This document shows, one piece after another, positions 40,467 through 48,779 of a stretch of DNA of 64,000 nt. The notes under the pieces were generated by a model. It did no database searches and was not told the origin of the DNA. It was given only the letters and a program-made list of their open reading frames with translations. How positions within the stretch are numbered: the first letter of the stretch is position 1; each line of letters starts with the position of its first letter. The stretch is from an uncultured Clostridia bacterium (lineage in GTDB: Bacteria; Bacillota; Clostridia; Oscillospirales; Acutalibacteraceae), in NCBI GenBank assembly GCA_946184295.1, contig CAMHEZ010000001.1, positions 1 to 64,000 on the forward strand. Direction: 5' to 3'. Made by a program: the position numbers and the translations under genes.

Positions 40467-41015
40467 ATGAATTTTCTGGAAGAAAAAACGCTCACTGAGA
40501 CCTACCATTTCAAGGGCAAAATCATCAATCTGCGTGTAGACGACGTGGAGCTTCCGGACGGAAGCACCTCTATCCGCGAGATCATCGAGCACCCCGGCGG
40601 CGTATGCGTCGCGGCGCTGACCGCCGACGGCCGTCTGCCGTTCGTGCGGCAGTTCCGCTACCCCTATAAGGAAGTCGTCACCGAGCTGCCGGCCGGCAAG
40701 CTGGAACGCGGCGAGGACCCGCTCGACGCCGTCAAACGTGAGCTTGCCGAAGAGGTCGGCGCGCACGGCGCCAACTGGCGCAGCATGGGCAAACTCTACC
40801 CCTCTCCCGGCTACTGCGGCGAGATCATTCACCTCTATGCCTGCGATATTGACATCGCCGGTGAAAGCCACCCCGATGAAGGGGAGTTTCTCGAAGTGGA
40901 ATATATCGCGCTTGCCGACGCGGTACAAATGGCGCTTGACGGAAAGCTCCCCGACGCCAAAACCCAGACGCTTGTGCTCAAGCTGTGGGCAGAGTCGCAG
41001 CAGAAAAATCATTAG
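40467..41015 (+). CDS. ADP-ribose pyrophosphatase (Nudix hydrolase)
   Basis: 182 residues from ATG 40467 (GAGGGAG at ten bases). The Nudix box GKLERGEDPLDAVKRELAEEVGA is complete, and the GGVCVAALTADGRLPFVRQFRYP strand region is typical of ADP-ribose pyrophosphatases such as NudF. The enzyme cleaves ADP-ribose to AMP and ribose 5-phosphate with Mg2+. It stands alone between the divergent M14 gene and a membrane protein gene. A TTG nine bases upstream is in frame but overlaps the ribosome site. Confidence 0.92.
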   Translation: MNFLEEKTLTETYHFKGKIINLRVDDVELPDGSTSIREIIEHPGGVCVAALTADGRLPFVRQFRYPYKEVVTELPAGKLERGEDPLDAVKRELAEEVGAHGANWRSMGKLYPSPGYCGEIIHLYACDIDIAGESHPDEGEFLEVEYIALADAVQMALDGKLPDAKTQTLVLKLWAESQQKNH

Positions 41016-41182
41016 CCATATGCACCAAGATCATGAATAAAGTCCGACAAATTCCAAAACGGCTGGCGTTAAAATCGTTTTCTGTAAAATATCAAAAAAT
41101 AGTATTGAAATTTTTGTTGAATTACATTAATATATTACATTAGAAATTGATTTGGCTTTGTGATATCAGCCGGGCAGGGGGA

Positions 41183-42247
41183 ATGGCAGGATTGAACAAC
41201 AACAGAAACAGAAATACAAATAGCGGGTATCCATACCGTTCGTCCTACGGCAGCAGCCGCGCCAGACAGCAGAAAAGAACGCCTGCCACTTCCGGATTTG
41301 ATTTGTCGCAGTTTCCGTGGCAGCCCTTTGTGGCGGTAGCCTTTGGGGTCATCGGCATGGTGATCTTCTCAGTGGCGCTCACCATGTTCACCGGACACGG
41401 CAACAAGGCAGGCGCGTCCGGCCAACCCAATCAGATGGCGCCCTATGCGGCGGTTCCTGACGAAACAAGCAGCTCACCTGAAGAAACAGCCGCCGCCGTT
41501 CAGACCGATGTCTACGTGCCAAAAGCCGATTTCACAGGCACATGGCAGAAAACCGACGTGTATGAGAGCGAAAAAGCCACGCTCACCATCACCGATCAGG
41601 ACGAACTCTCCTTTCACTTCACCATGAAAATCTGGAACGGCAAAAAAACCGCTTCCGTATCCGGCAAGGCCAATTTCACCGGTAGCGATTCCGCCGCCTA
41701 TACGCAGGGACTTGCTTCCATCAGCTTCCAGCGCGGCACACAGTATCTGTCGGTCTATCACACAGGTGATACCGCTGAGCTCGGTATAGCGCAAAGCTTC
41801 GAGCCGGACGGCAAATATACCACGGACACACCTAATTACTACACCAAAAAAGAAACCAGCAGCTATGACTATAACGTCTACCAATCCGACGCCGTTGTGA
41901 AAGCTTTGTCCGCTACCTTAACCAAGGACGACTATGATCTTTACAAAGAAATGATGTCACAAGGGCTCCAGTCGCCCATTGACTACGAGCGTACACTGGA
42001 TAAAAACGGTAAGCAAGTCAACGTGGACGAGGAACTCAAGTGTGTGAAATACTACGCGCACCTCAACAGCATCGGCGCGGATATGATCTTCATCTGCTCT
42101 GACAGCGGTCAGATCTACGTGCTGCTGTATGATTCGGAGGAGATGAGATACTACACCAACGATAAAAACTACACTTCCAAAATGCCAAACGCGTTTCAGG
42201 TGGTAGCCAACGCTAAACATATGACGCCTGTCTATAACAAAAAATAA
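41183..42247 (+). CDS. membrane-anchored extracytoplasmic protein of unknown function
   Basis: 354 residues if ATG 41183 is used; it directly follows AGGGGG, so TTG 41192 is also possible. An Asn/Arg/Ser-rich cytoplasmic start (about 1-42) leads to one transmembrane helix (about 47-67), a Ser/Thr/Pro linker, then a beta-rich domain that may be lipocalin-like (FTGTWQKTDVYES...LTITDQDELSF), and a C-terminal domain. No family recognised. It precedes another membrane protein gene by 68 bp, so the two may work together. Confidence 0.7.
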   Translation: MAGLNNNRNRNTNSGYPYRSSYGSSRARQQKRTPATSGFDLSQFPWQPFVAVAFGVIGMVIFSVALTMFTGHGNKAGASGQPNQMAPYAAVPDETSSSPEETAAAVQTDVYVPKADFTGTWQKTDVYESEKATLTITDQDELSFHFTMKIWNGKKTASVSGKANFTGSDSAAYTQGLASISFQRGTQYLSVYHTGDTAELGIAQSFEPDGKYTTDTPNYYTKKETSSYDYNVYQSDAVVKALSATLTKDDYDLYKEMMSQGLQSPIDYERTLDKNGKQVNVDEELKCVKYYAHLNSIGADMIFICSDSGQIYVLLYDSEEMRYYTNDKNYTSKMPNAFQVVANAKHMTPVYNKK

Positions 42248-42315
42248 AAAATACCGCTGGATTCACATGACAAACCACGCAAAAAGAGTTTTGCTGAGAA
42301 AGGATGTATAAAAAC

Positions 42316-43050
42316 ATGAGCACATTCAGCCTGATGCTAATGCTTTTGTTTTTGATTGTCTTTGGCATACAGTTTTTCATGTATTTCGTCGATATGGAAA
42401 TGCCGCGTTTTTCAAAATTCCTGACCCTGCTGCTGATACTCATGCTGACAGCTGAGATCATTCTGGCGGTATTCGAGTGGCCCGCCGCACTGATCGACCT
42501 GATCGTGCTGATCTGCATGGGCAACAAGACCATTGCCATGTGCTGTGCGGCCGTGATATTTACCGTGACATTGTTTATTCTCGTCAAAATACTGCCCAAA
42601 ATCAAGTGGAGCAAGGTACTGGTCTTCACTCCCATCAAATATGTGGTGCTGGGCACACTGGTCATTCCGCTGCTGATTTACACCGAGCTTTTCAACGGCA
42701 GCTATTCCTTTCAGAACATGCAGGAGTACAACGCCGTGAAGCAGGATTTCGCGCAATATGACCGGCATTTCTGGCCCACAAAATTTATCAAAAAAACGGA
42801 AGACAATGGCCGCGAATATCGGACAACCTATTCCATCTATCCGTGGGACGTGGAAATTCCGGACGGCAGGCAGTTTGCTTACAAGGTCATTACCTTTTAT
42901 AATGAAGACGACAACAATCAACTGTATTACACGCCCTTTACCTATAATCTTTATGTGGGCGTACCCTCAGTTCCCATAGAACACGCGGCAGCCGCGCAAA
43001 ACGGGACGACACCGTCTGTCAGTGATTCCGACAGCGCTCCCACGGGATAA
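42316..43050 (+). CDS. multi-spanning membrane protein of unknown function
   Basis: 244 residues from ATG 42316; ATG 42304 overlaps the site AAAGGATG. Four hydrophobic helices occupy the first about 130 residues, followed by an extracytoplasmic domain of about 115 residues ending in a Ser/Pro/Ala-rich tail. I recognise no motif. It follows the gene at 41183 and precedes the SEC-C gene at 72 bp, all in the same direction. Confidence 0.68.
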   Translation: MSTFSLMLMLLFLIVFGIQFFMYFVDMEMPRFSKFLTLLLILMLTAEIILAVFEWPAALIDLIVLICMGNKTIAMCCAAVIFTVTLFILVKILPKIKWSKVLVFTPIKYVVLGTLVIPLLIYTELFNGSYSFQNMQEYNAVKQDFAQYDRHFWPTKFIKKTEDNGREYRTTYSIYPWDVEIPDGRQFAYKVITFYNEDDNNQLYYTPFTYNLYVGVPSVPIEHAAAAQNGTTPSVSDSDSAPTG

Positions 43051-43122
43051 GCTGCTGCCAATCCGTTTTCCAACCCTTTTCCCCCGATATCCGTACCAAT
43101 ACAGAGAAAGGACTTTCAAAAG

Positions 43123-44250
43123 ATGAACGAAACAATCACAAAGAATACAACGACAGGTCAGACCGATCTGCTCCTCGCCTCGCTGGTGGAAGGCTGCAAA
43201 AAGCCCCGCATCAAGGCCATCGCTGCCAGATATGATATCAAAGTATCCGACAAAATGACCAAGCAGCAAATGACCGAAGCCATTGTTCCCACTCTTGAAA
43301 TCAACGCCGGCATCAAAATCAAGCAGTATTCCCATGACGACATGAAGCTGCTGCTCCGCTGCATCAAAAACAGCCAGATTGATGAAGAGACAGCGCTGCA
43401 AGTTACTGCGTCCGCGCCTTTTGAAGACGGTGTGATCTTTCTCTCCGCCAAAAAGGATAAAATCTCGGCACTCATTCCCAAGGAACTGGCCGGCAAGGTG
43501 ATGATGCACTGTGTCGCCCACTGTCTGGACAGCGACGGAGACGCACTCACCCGCACAGCCCGCGTCTGCGCCATGATCTATGGCACTTTTACCCCCGAAA
43601 TGCTGACCAACGCATACAATGCCGCTTACACCGAGAACAGCTGCACCGCTGAACAGGCCGAAAGTTTTCTGGCTAATGCCAACTGTGAAGAATTTACCTA
43701 TGCCGACGGCAAGGCCGTTTATGCGCTGGGAAAACCTGCCAAGGAAAGCCCGCTCGCAACTTCACTGGAGTATTCGCTGCCCACACGTCGGGAAATCGAA
43801 GCTTACACCGCCTTTGGCCTGGATTCTACCAACTACTACTACCGTCAGGCGGTCAACTTTATCTACAACAATCAGGGGGATTCCTACGACGCCGCCAATG
43901 AGCTGATGAAAAAAATCGCTGTCTGGTGCGTGACCGACGGCAATCTGGAAGAAATCTTTGACTTCGTGCAGCAATCCGAGATGCCCATTACCGCCAGCCA
44001 GTTTGAATTTTTACTCAATATCCTCGGCGAGCTCTCCGACAGAACCCGCAAGCAGAGTCTGAAAGGTCACAGACATTGTGATGTAGAGGGCGCGCAGCCC
44101 ATCGTAATGCCCCGCTTGGTGGTAAGAAGAACTGAAAGCACAGAGCCCGCCGAGCCCATTCGCGTGGGACAGAAAATCGGCCGCAACGATCCCTGCCCCT
44201 GCGGCAGCGGCAAAAAATACAAGAAGTGCTGCGGCAGATCGGTCAAGTAA
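43123..44250 (+). CDS. SEC-C motif protein
   Basis: 375 residues. The C-terminus, [21 protein letters not shown], is a complete SEC-C zinc-binding motif as found at the end of SecA and in many stand-alone proteins. The first part holds a SAP/rho-N-like stretch ([24 protein letters not shown]), a form that often binds nucleic acid. The middle is helical and has no catalytic motif. The SEC-C tail usually mediates binding to protein or ribosome partners. The start has AAAGGAC eight bases away. A repeat element lies 16 bp beyond the stop codon. Confidence 0.85.
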   Translation: MNETITKNTTTGQTDLLLASLVEGCKKPRIKAIAARYDIKVSDKMTKQQMTEAIVPTLEINAGIKIKQYSHDDMKLLLRCIKNSQIDEETALQVTASAPFEDGVIFLSAKKDKISALIPKELAGKVMMHCVAHCLDSDGDALTRTARVCAMIYGTFTPEMLTNAYNAAYTENSCTAEQAESFLANANCEEFTYADGKAVYALGKPAKESPLATSLEYSLPTRREIEAYTAFGLDSTNYYYRQAVNFIYNNQGDSYDAANELMKKIAVWCVTDGNLEEIFDFVQQSEMPITASQFEFLLNILGELSDRTRKQSLKGHRHCDVEGAQPIVMPRLVVRRTESTEPAEPIRVGQKIGRNDPCPCGSGKKYKKCCGRSVK

Positions 44251-44266
44251 CAGGAAAAGCAACATC

Positions 44267-44416
44267 ATTAAGCGAAGCGCGGGAATCCAAGGGGTGCGGG
44301 CACCTCTTGGCGGGTCAAGGGCAGCGCCCTTGCAGGGCGTGGGACGGCGTCCCACAAGGCAAGCGCAGCTTGCCGAGCGCCACGCGCCAAGACATCGGAT
44401 AAAGTCAGGCGAATAC
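44267..44416 (+). repeat. four-hairpin intergenic repeat, copy 4
   Basis: Best conserved copy. Hairpins: CCAAG-G-GGTGC with GCACC-T-CTTGG, CAAGGGC with GCCCTTG, GTGGGAC with GTCCCAC, GGCAAGC with GCTTGCC, then a tail ending GTCAGGCGAATAC. It starts 16 bp after the SEC-C gene stop codon in the same orientation. Confidence 0.88.
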
Positions 44417-44462
44417 AATCCAAGTTGATTTCCGTGTTATCGCACCCTTGAAAAATGAAAAC

Positions 44463-44499
44463 GCCTCGGCTTCGTTTCGACGAAACCGAGGCATTTTTT
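44463..44499. terminator. bidirectional intrinsic terminator
   Basis: GCCTCGG-C-TTCGT and ACGAA-A-CCGAGGC form a long stem with a TTCG tetraloop-like tip. T-tracts follow on both strands, serving the SEC-C gene and the convergent O-antigen-ligase-type gene. Confidence 0.88.
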
Positions 44500-46171
44500 A
44501 TGCGTTATCCTGCACCCGCATGGCCGCCCCAGTCAAACCGAACAGCGTCCACATCAGCGGGGAATTGATCGGCAGTGAGTAGCCGAAGAAGGCGTGCACC
44601 GCGTATGTCACCACACCCAGCGCACAGCAGACCAGCAGCGGATTCTTCTCCGCACGCTTGCAGGCGTCGCTCACCATCAGTCCGAGGAAGGCAAGGAACG
44701 AACCCAGCCCGGTAATACCCGAACAGATGAGCAATTGCAGATATTCGTTGTGCGCCTTATCGAGCGTGCGGCCGCCAAAGAATTTGGTTGCCTCATCGCC
44801 GTATTTGTCCATGAACACGTTGCAGAAGGTATCCGGGCCGCTGCCGAAAATGGGGTGCTGTCCCACCAGTTTGATGGCGCGTTTCCATGTGAAACCGCGG
44901 TTGTGACCGAATTTGTCGCTCATGTTGCCATGGAAAATGATTTGCCCCAGTTCATACAACATACCCTTGGTTTCGTTCGTCGCCGCGATACCCGCCGCAA
45001 TCAGCACCCCCAGTACCGCCGCGCCGTCGATACACAGCGTGACGATCAACAGCAGCTTGCGGGAAGGATTCCATGAGGGGTTGCGTTTATGAATCAGCTG
45101 CGCCACGCCGATGACCAGCTCCGCCAGCACCATCAGCCAGCCGGTTTTGCCGAAGTCCTCGCCCAGAATGTCGGAACCGATGACCAAGCGGTTAAAAATC
45201 AGCACGGCGAGCGTGACGGAGATGACCGTCAAAAAGCGTCCCACCCGCTCGAAAGAGGTCAGAAGCAGCGGCAGCGCTGCCAGAAGTGCCACTCCGAGCG
45301 CTACAAGGCCCGCGTCGGTATTGAGGTTCAGCTCCGCCCACAGCATCATGACAAAGCAGACAAGGGTGAGATAGCCGTCCCGGTCAAACAAAAGCTGCTG
45401 CTTCGTAATATAAATGCAGGCGGCGATGATTAACGCCACACTCACGAAGTAAGAGGTCAGATTGATGTTACCCATCGGTCCCATGAAAAGCAGGCCGCTT
45501 TCCCAGTTGGGCTGGCTGAATCCGGTATCCAGCACGTCGAAGCCGAAGAAATGCAGCATGACCAGCACGGATACCGCCGTTGCGCCAAAGCAGTAGATGT
45601 TGAGGTCGAATTTCTGCATTCTCACCAGCCGCGAAATCACAAAATAGGTCGCCACATAAAAGGTCTGAATGATAAATCCGTCGTTGCGCACGCCCTGCCC
45701 GTTGAAAGCCACGTCCTTGTACTGCGACAGCAGCGTGGAAATCAGCAGGAAACCCCAGTAACACAGCACCGCGATATCCACGGGACTGAGTTTTTTCCAG
45801 CTGCCGCTCAGTGGAGATTCATTGGCGGGCATTTTCAATATCTTGACAATCAGCGTGATAATGATCGCGCAGAAGGCCGCCGCCGCGATGAGGTAGTAGG
45901 CCATGTTTTTGAAATGCGTGATATTGGCGTACTTCTCCGAGCCGATTGCCAGCGGGAATACCACGGACATCGCGATGACAAACACGCGGGCAAAAATCTC
46001 CATGATGTTGTCCCTGTCAAACAGGGGTGAGACAGGCGCCGCTTTTTGGACAGGCTTGCCTGCTTTGGATTTTGCCCCTGTCAGATCAGAGGCTCCCACC
46101 GGTTCCTTGACAGAAGACGATGCGGATTTCCTGCGGTCATTGTAGTATTTTTTCTTTTTGCTTCCCGACAT
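44498..46171 (-). CDS. O-antigen ligase/polymerase-family membrane protein
   Basis: 557 residues. A basic cytoplasmic start (about 50 residues with KKKKYYNDRRK) is followed by about twelve transmembrane helices. The Wzy_C/O-antigen ligase signature is present in the large loop near the C-terminus: RGFTWKRAIKLVGQHPIFGSGPDTF and AHNEYLQLLICSGITGLGSFLAF. In Gram-positives such proteins polymerise or ligate surface polysaccharide units. No other polysaccharide genes adjoin, so the substrate is unclear. Monocistronic. Confidence 0.85.
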   Translation of the reverse strand: MSGSKKKKYYNDRRKSASSSVKEPVGASDLTGAKSKAGKPVQKAAPVSPLFDRDNIMEIFARVFVIAMSVVFPLAIGSEKYANITHFKNMAYYLIAAAAFCAIIITLIVKILKMPANESPLSGSWKKLSPVDIAVLCYWGFLLISTLLSQYKDVAFNGQGVRNDGFIIQTFYVATYFVISRLVRMQKFDLNIYCFGATAVSVLVMLHFFGFDVLDTGFSQPNWESGLLFMGPMGNINLTSYFVSVALIIAACIYITKQQLLFDRDGYLTLVCFVMMLWAELNLNTDAGLVALGVALLAALPLLLTSFERVGRFLTVISVTLAVLIFNRLVIGSDILGEDFGKTGWLMVLAELVIGVAQLIHKRNPSWNPSRKLLLIVTLCIDGAAVLGVLIAAGIAATNETKGMLYELGQIIFHGNMSDKFGHNRGFTWKRAIKLVGQHPIFGSGPDTFCNVFMDKYGDEATKFFGGRTLDKAHNEYLQLLICSGITGLGSFLAFLGLMVSDACKRAEKNPLLVCCALGVVTYAVHAFFGYSLPINSPLMWTLFGLTGAAMRVQDNA

Positions 46172-46283
46172 TGCTTTGAAACATTCCCTTCATAAAGATT
46201 TGACTGTATATATTATTGTATCGTGTCGTGTGCGTTTTGACAAGCGCTTTTGATAAATTTCCTCTGCCGACAGCAAAAAGGCA

Positions 46284-46314
46284 TAAAAAAACCGGCCGTC
46301 CTATTGGACGACCG
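46284..46314 (-). terminator. 5S rRNA terminator
   Basis: Minus strand CGGTCGTCC-AATA-GGACGGCCG with a T7 tract, directly after the 5S gene. Confidence 0.85.
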
Positions 46315-46321
46315 ATTCGAT

Positions 46322-46438
<117 letters not shown>

Positions 46439-46479
46439 TTTTCTTTTGCCCTTCGGGGCGTTCCCCCGAGTGCTTGTAT

Positions 46480-46508
46480 ATACTACCACACCGATTTCGA
46501 TTTGTCAA
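46480..46508 (-). promoter_or_regulatory. 5S rRNA promoter
   Basis: Minus strand TTGACA (46503-46508), 17-nt spacer, TAGTAT (46480-46485). A leader with a GGGG/CCCC hairpin of about 35 nt precedes the mature 5' end. Confidence 0.8.
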
Positions 46509-46570
46509 GCATTTTTTTCATTTTTTTCAAAAAAATTTTTGAGGCCGTTTTTCGACAATGACAGGCCGTT

Positions 46571-46607
46571 CCGAAAGTGCCACGGCAAAACACTGCGGCA
46601 CTTCCGA
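46571..46607 (-). other. hairpin downstream of the anti-sigma gene
   Basis: CCGAAAGTGCC and GGCACTTCCG form a stem with one mismatch about 35 bp past the anti-sigma stop codon. No U-tract follows, so it may protect the mRNA end rather than terminate. Confidence 0.4.
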
Positions 46608-46640
46608 AATCACTGGACTTTTGCGGCCACTGGCCGTCCG

Positions 46641-47558
46641 TCAGAAATCAAACTCCTGCACGCCTGTGACAAAGCCTGAAATATCCGCCCGGCGCCACAA
46701 CGTCTGACCTTTGTATCTGTCGAGAAACGGACTGTTGAATTTGCGGTATTCGACACAGCAGATTTCCGCTTCCATCTCTTCATAGGGAGTATAGGGCATG
46801 GTGTCGCCGTCTACCCATTTCAGCGCGTCCCACTCCGTTTCACTGTAGGAATTTGGCTTGTCAAAATTGCTGAGGGTGTCCGTTGTCAGCCCCCCATATC
46901 TTCCCACCGAACGGTTTTCCGCAAATCGCCCGTCATTCATGCAGGTATCGCACCATGCACCAAAAACTTTATCGTTCGGGCAGACGTGGAACAACTCAAA
47001 CGGTTTTCCTTCGTTATGCAGCTGTCTGGACGCCAGCGCGGGATTGAAATAATACCACAAATCCTGAAAGTTCATGCTCTCATAGAGCGACAGCTTGTAC
47101 TGCACCTTGCCGTCCTTCACGCCCACCACGTGCATTTCGTATTTGGAAAACAGCAGCTTGTCGCCCGTGTAAACGATATGCACATGGCCGTCCGCGTCGG
47201 AAACCACTTCGATATCGTTCTTCAATTGGTCATAGCTGTAGGCATACTCAAAGAAACAGAGAAACAGTCCCAGAAGCACGGCAACGCAGATACTCACTGT
47301 GATACCGGTCAGAATCTTGTGGCGCCGGAATCGGTCTTTGAATTTCTTCATTGGCTTGACATTCTCATAATCCTTGACCTTGGTTTCCTGTTTCAGGGCA
47401 TTCACTTTTTCGGTGCAGCTCTCACACCCCGCCAAATGCGCCTCCACCAGCGCCACGCTGCTCGGACTGAGCACCTCGTCCACATACAGCGGCAGCAGAT
47501 CGCCTGCCGTGTCACAGCCAATTGTTTTCATTTCGTTTGTTCGATTACTATCACTCAT
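46641..47558 (-). CDS. membrane anti-sigma factor with zinc-finger N-terminus
   Basis: 305 residues from ATG 47558 (GGGAGG upstream). The first 40 residues carry an anti-sigma zinc motif: CDTAGDLLPLYVDEVLSPSS...HLAGCESC. After a cytoplasmic helix comes one transmembrane segment (about 95-115) and a 190-residue extracytoplasmic domain with no recognised motif, which probably senses the signal. Its start overlaps the sigma gene's end by 8 bp (ATGAGTGA), so their translation is coupled. It holds the adjacent ECF sigma factor inactive until signalled. Confidence 0.88.
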   Translation of the reverse strand: MSDSNRTNEMKTIGCDTAGDLLPLYVDEVLSPSSVALVEAHLAGCESCTEKVNALKQETKVKDYENVKPMKKFKDRFRRHKILTGITVSICVAVLLGLFLCFFEYAYSYDQLKNDIEVVSDADGHVHIVYTGDKLLFSKYEMHVVGVKDGKVQYKLSLYESMNFQDLWYYFNPALASRQLHNEGKPFELFHVCPNDKVFGAWCDTCMNDGRFAENRSVGRYGGLTTDTLSNFDKPNSYSETEWDALKWVDGDTMPYTPYEEMEAEICCVEYRKFNSPFLDRYKGQTLWRRADISGFVTGVQEFDF

Positions 47559-48078
47559 CACTGTTTCCTCCCTGTTGCTTTTCGCGGAATGATTCCGCAA
47601 TTTTCAGCCGTGCGCGATGATACGTCACCCGCGCCCAGCTCTCGCTCCGGCCAAACACCTCCGCAATCTGCGCAAACGGAAGCTCCCCAAAGGTGCGCAG
47701 CCAGAACACCTCCTTGTAAGGCTCGTCCAGCGTGTGCAGGATTTTGTGAATGTCGAGTGCGTCGGCGCTGTCCTCCAACGTTTCTTCAAAGCGGACGCCG
47801 CCGTCAGAACGATATGCCGTGTCGTTTTCGGTGAAATCGGTCGGAATCTCGCGGCCGTGCTTGCGGCAGTACATGAAATATTCGTTCTTGGCAATCTGAC
47901 ACAGCCACACCCGCAGGTTACACTCTCCCCGGAATTTGTCCACCGACTTCATCGCCTTGATGAATGTCTCCTGTACCAGTTCTTCCGCCAGCGATCCCTC
48001 ACGGCACAGCGACATCAGATAGAGAAACACATCTTTGAAATACTCGCGATATATCTCATCGAAATCCTCTGCTTTCAC
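47551..48078 (-). CDS. ECF-type RNA polymerase sigma factor
   Basis: 175 residues from GTG 48078. Region 2 (YREYFKDVFLYLMSL...AEELVQETFIKAMKSVDKFRGECNLRVWLCQIAKN) and region 4 (LDEPYKEVFWLRTFGELPFAQIAEVFGRSESWARVTYHRAR) are complete. GTG 48090 is in frame but lies within the ribosome site AAAGGAGGTG. It is paired with the membrane anti-sigma gene, and an ECF-like promoter (TGTAAC, 16 nt, CATCTTAT) lies just upstream, so it probably drives its own operon. Confidence 0.92.
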   Translation of the reverse strand: MKAEDFDEIYREYFKDVFLYLMSLCREGSLAEELVQETFIKAMKSVDKFRGECNLRVWLCQIAKNEYFMYCRKHGREIPTDFTENDTAYRSDGGVRFEETLEDSADALDIHKILHTLDEPYKEVFWLRTFGELPFAQIAEVFGRSESWARVTYHRARLKIAESFREKQQGGNSDE

Positions 48079-48115
48079 GGCATTGCCCACCTCCTTTCAT
48101 GGTTGCCTTACGCAC

Positions 48116-48145
48116 ATAAGATGCGGACTTTTCATATTCGTTACA
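48116..48145 (-). promoter_or_regulatory. candidate autoregulatory ECF promoter
   Basis: Minus strand TGTAAC (48140-48145), 16-nt spacer, CATCTTAT (48116-48123). The -35 resembles the AAC-type boxes of ECF factors and the position gives a short leader before the sigma gene. Confidence 0.4.
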
Positions 48146-48203
48146 GGGAATAAAAGATTTTTTATCATCATACCCTTATAGCATATTTTTATGAACTGCT
48201 TCT

Positions 48204-48352
48204 GAATTCGCCTGACCTTTTCCGTAAACCTAGTGCGTTTTGCTCGGCAAGCGGCGCTTGCCTGGTGGGGCGCTGCCCCACGCCCCGCCAAGGCTCCGCC
48301 CTGGACGGGCCAGGAGGCGCTTCGCCCCCTGGACTCCCACGCTTCGCTAATT
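48204..48352 (-). repeat. four-hairpin intergenic repeat, copy 5
   Basis: Inverted copy. Hairpins: CCAGG-G-GGCG with CGCC-T-CCTGG, CCAGGGC with GCCTTGG, GTGGGGC with GCCCCAC, GGCAAGCG with CGCTTGCC. It is the only copy in the window that does not follow a stop codon on its own strand. Confidence 0.85.
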
Positions 48353-48372
48353 ATTTTTTTATTCCCACACCC

Positions 48373-48496
48373 TTTCCACGCTTCTCCACTTTTTTCTTAT
48401 TTTCCCCAAGCCGCGTATTTTCCTATAAAGTGCTGCCTTTTCTGCGTAGTTTTCCACATTTTCCACCGAGATTTCCACAGTCCTGCTTGGGGAAAA
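48373..48496. repeat. TTTCCAC repeats within a 12-bp inverted repeat
   Basis: TTTTCCCCAAGC (48400-48411) and GCTTGGGGAAAA (48485-48496) are perfect inverted arms. Between them are TTTTCCACA (48450), TTTTCCACC (48459) and ATTTCCACA (48471); another TTTCCAC lies at 48373. Each is one or two bases from a DnaA box. The region is non-coding. Confidence 0.55.
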
Positions 48497-48549
48497 CTTT
48501 ATGATCGGGTCAAAAAGTAGGAAAATCGGGGAAAAAAATGCAAAATCTC

Positions 48550-48579
48550 TTGACGGCGGGCGATATATCATGCTATAAT
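48550..48579 (+). promoter_or_regulatory. promoter of the aspS-gatCAB leader
   Basis: TTGACG (48550-48555), 18-nt spacer, TATAAT (48574-48579). Transcription would start near 48586, about 30 nt before the leader peptide gene. Confidence 0.75.
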
Positions 48580-48616
48580 AGCGACTAACAGATATGATGG
48601 AGTGAGGTGATCCGGC

Positions 48617-48712
48617 GTGTCGCTTGTCTTGAGTGATAGTATGTATCTCTTTGTCAATAATAATAACAATATAACGGGAGGCACTGTCGTTTCGTCTTGC
48701 TTACAGGCATAG
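48617..48712 (+). CDS. asparagine-rich leader peptide (attenuator)
   Basis: A 31-codon gene starting at GTG 48617, with AGGTGATC, an eight-base match to the 16S rRNA 3' end, at the right distance. Codons 14-18 are AAT AAT AAT AAC AAT, five Asn in a row (48656-48670). It stops at TAG 48710-48712. Region 1 of the attenuator (48671-48686) begins directly after the Asn codons, and the terminator hairpin begins 11 nt after the stop. The peptide itself likely has no function. It reports on the supply of Asn-tRNA(Asn) to control aspS and gatCAB. Confidence 0.85.
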   Translation: MSLVLSDSMYLFVNNNNNITGGTVVSSCLQA

Positions 48713-48735
48713 GAATATCAGTGTCCTCCCGTTAT
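48671..48735 (+). promoter_or_regulatory. antiterminator hairpin (regions 1:2)
   Basis: ATAACGGGAGG (48671-48681) pairs with CCTCCCGTTAT (48725-48735), and CACTG (48682-48686) with CAGTG (48719-48723), with one bulged T: 16 bp. It uses the 5' arm of the terminator and so excludes it. It is free to form when a ribosome waits at the first Asn codon. Confidence 0.8.
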
Positions 48736-48755
48736 GTTTTGGGAGGACTTTTTTT
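48723..48755 (+). terminator. attenuator terminator hairpin (regions 2:3)
   Basis: GTCCTCCC (48723-48730) pairs perfectly with GGGAGGAC (48741-48748) over a 10-nt loop, followed by T7 (48749-48755). It lies between the leader peptide and aspS, so most transcripts should stop here unless the antiterminator forms. Confidence 0.88.
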
Positions 48756-48779
48756 GACGGAAAGGACGGTTATTGATTT

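Noticed and set aside
2050-42316. Upstream ATG starts at 2062, 17246, 30207 and 42304
   Set aside because: In each case the ATG is part of AAAGGATG, that is, inside the ribosome site, and another in-frame ATG follows 12 bases later, so the later start was chosen.
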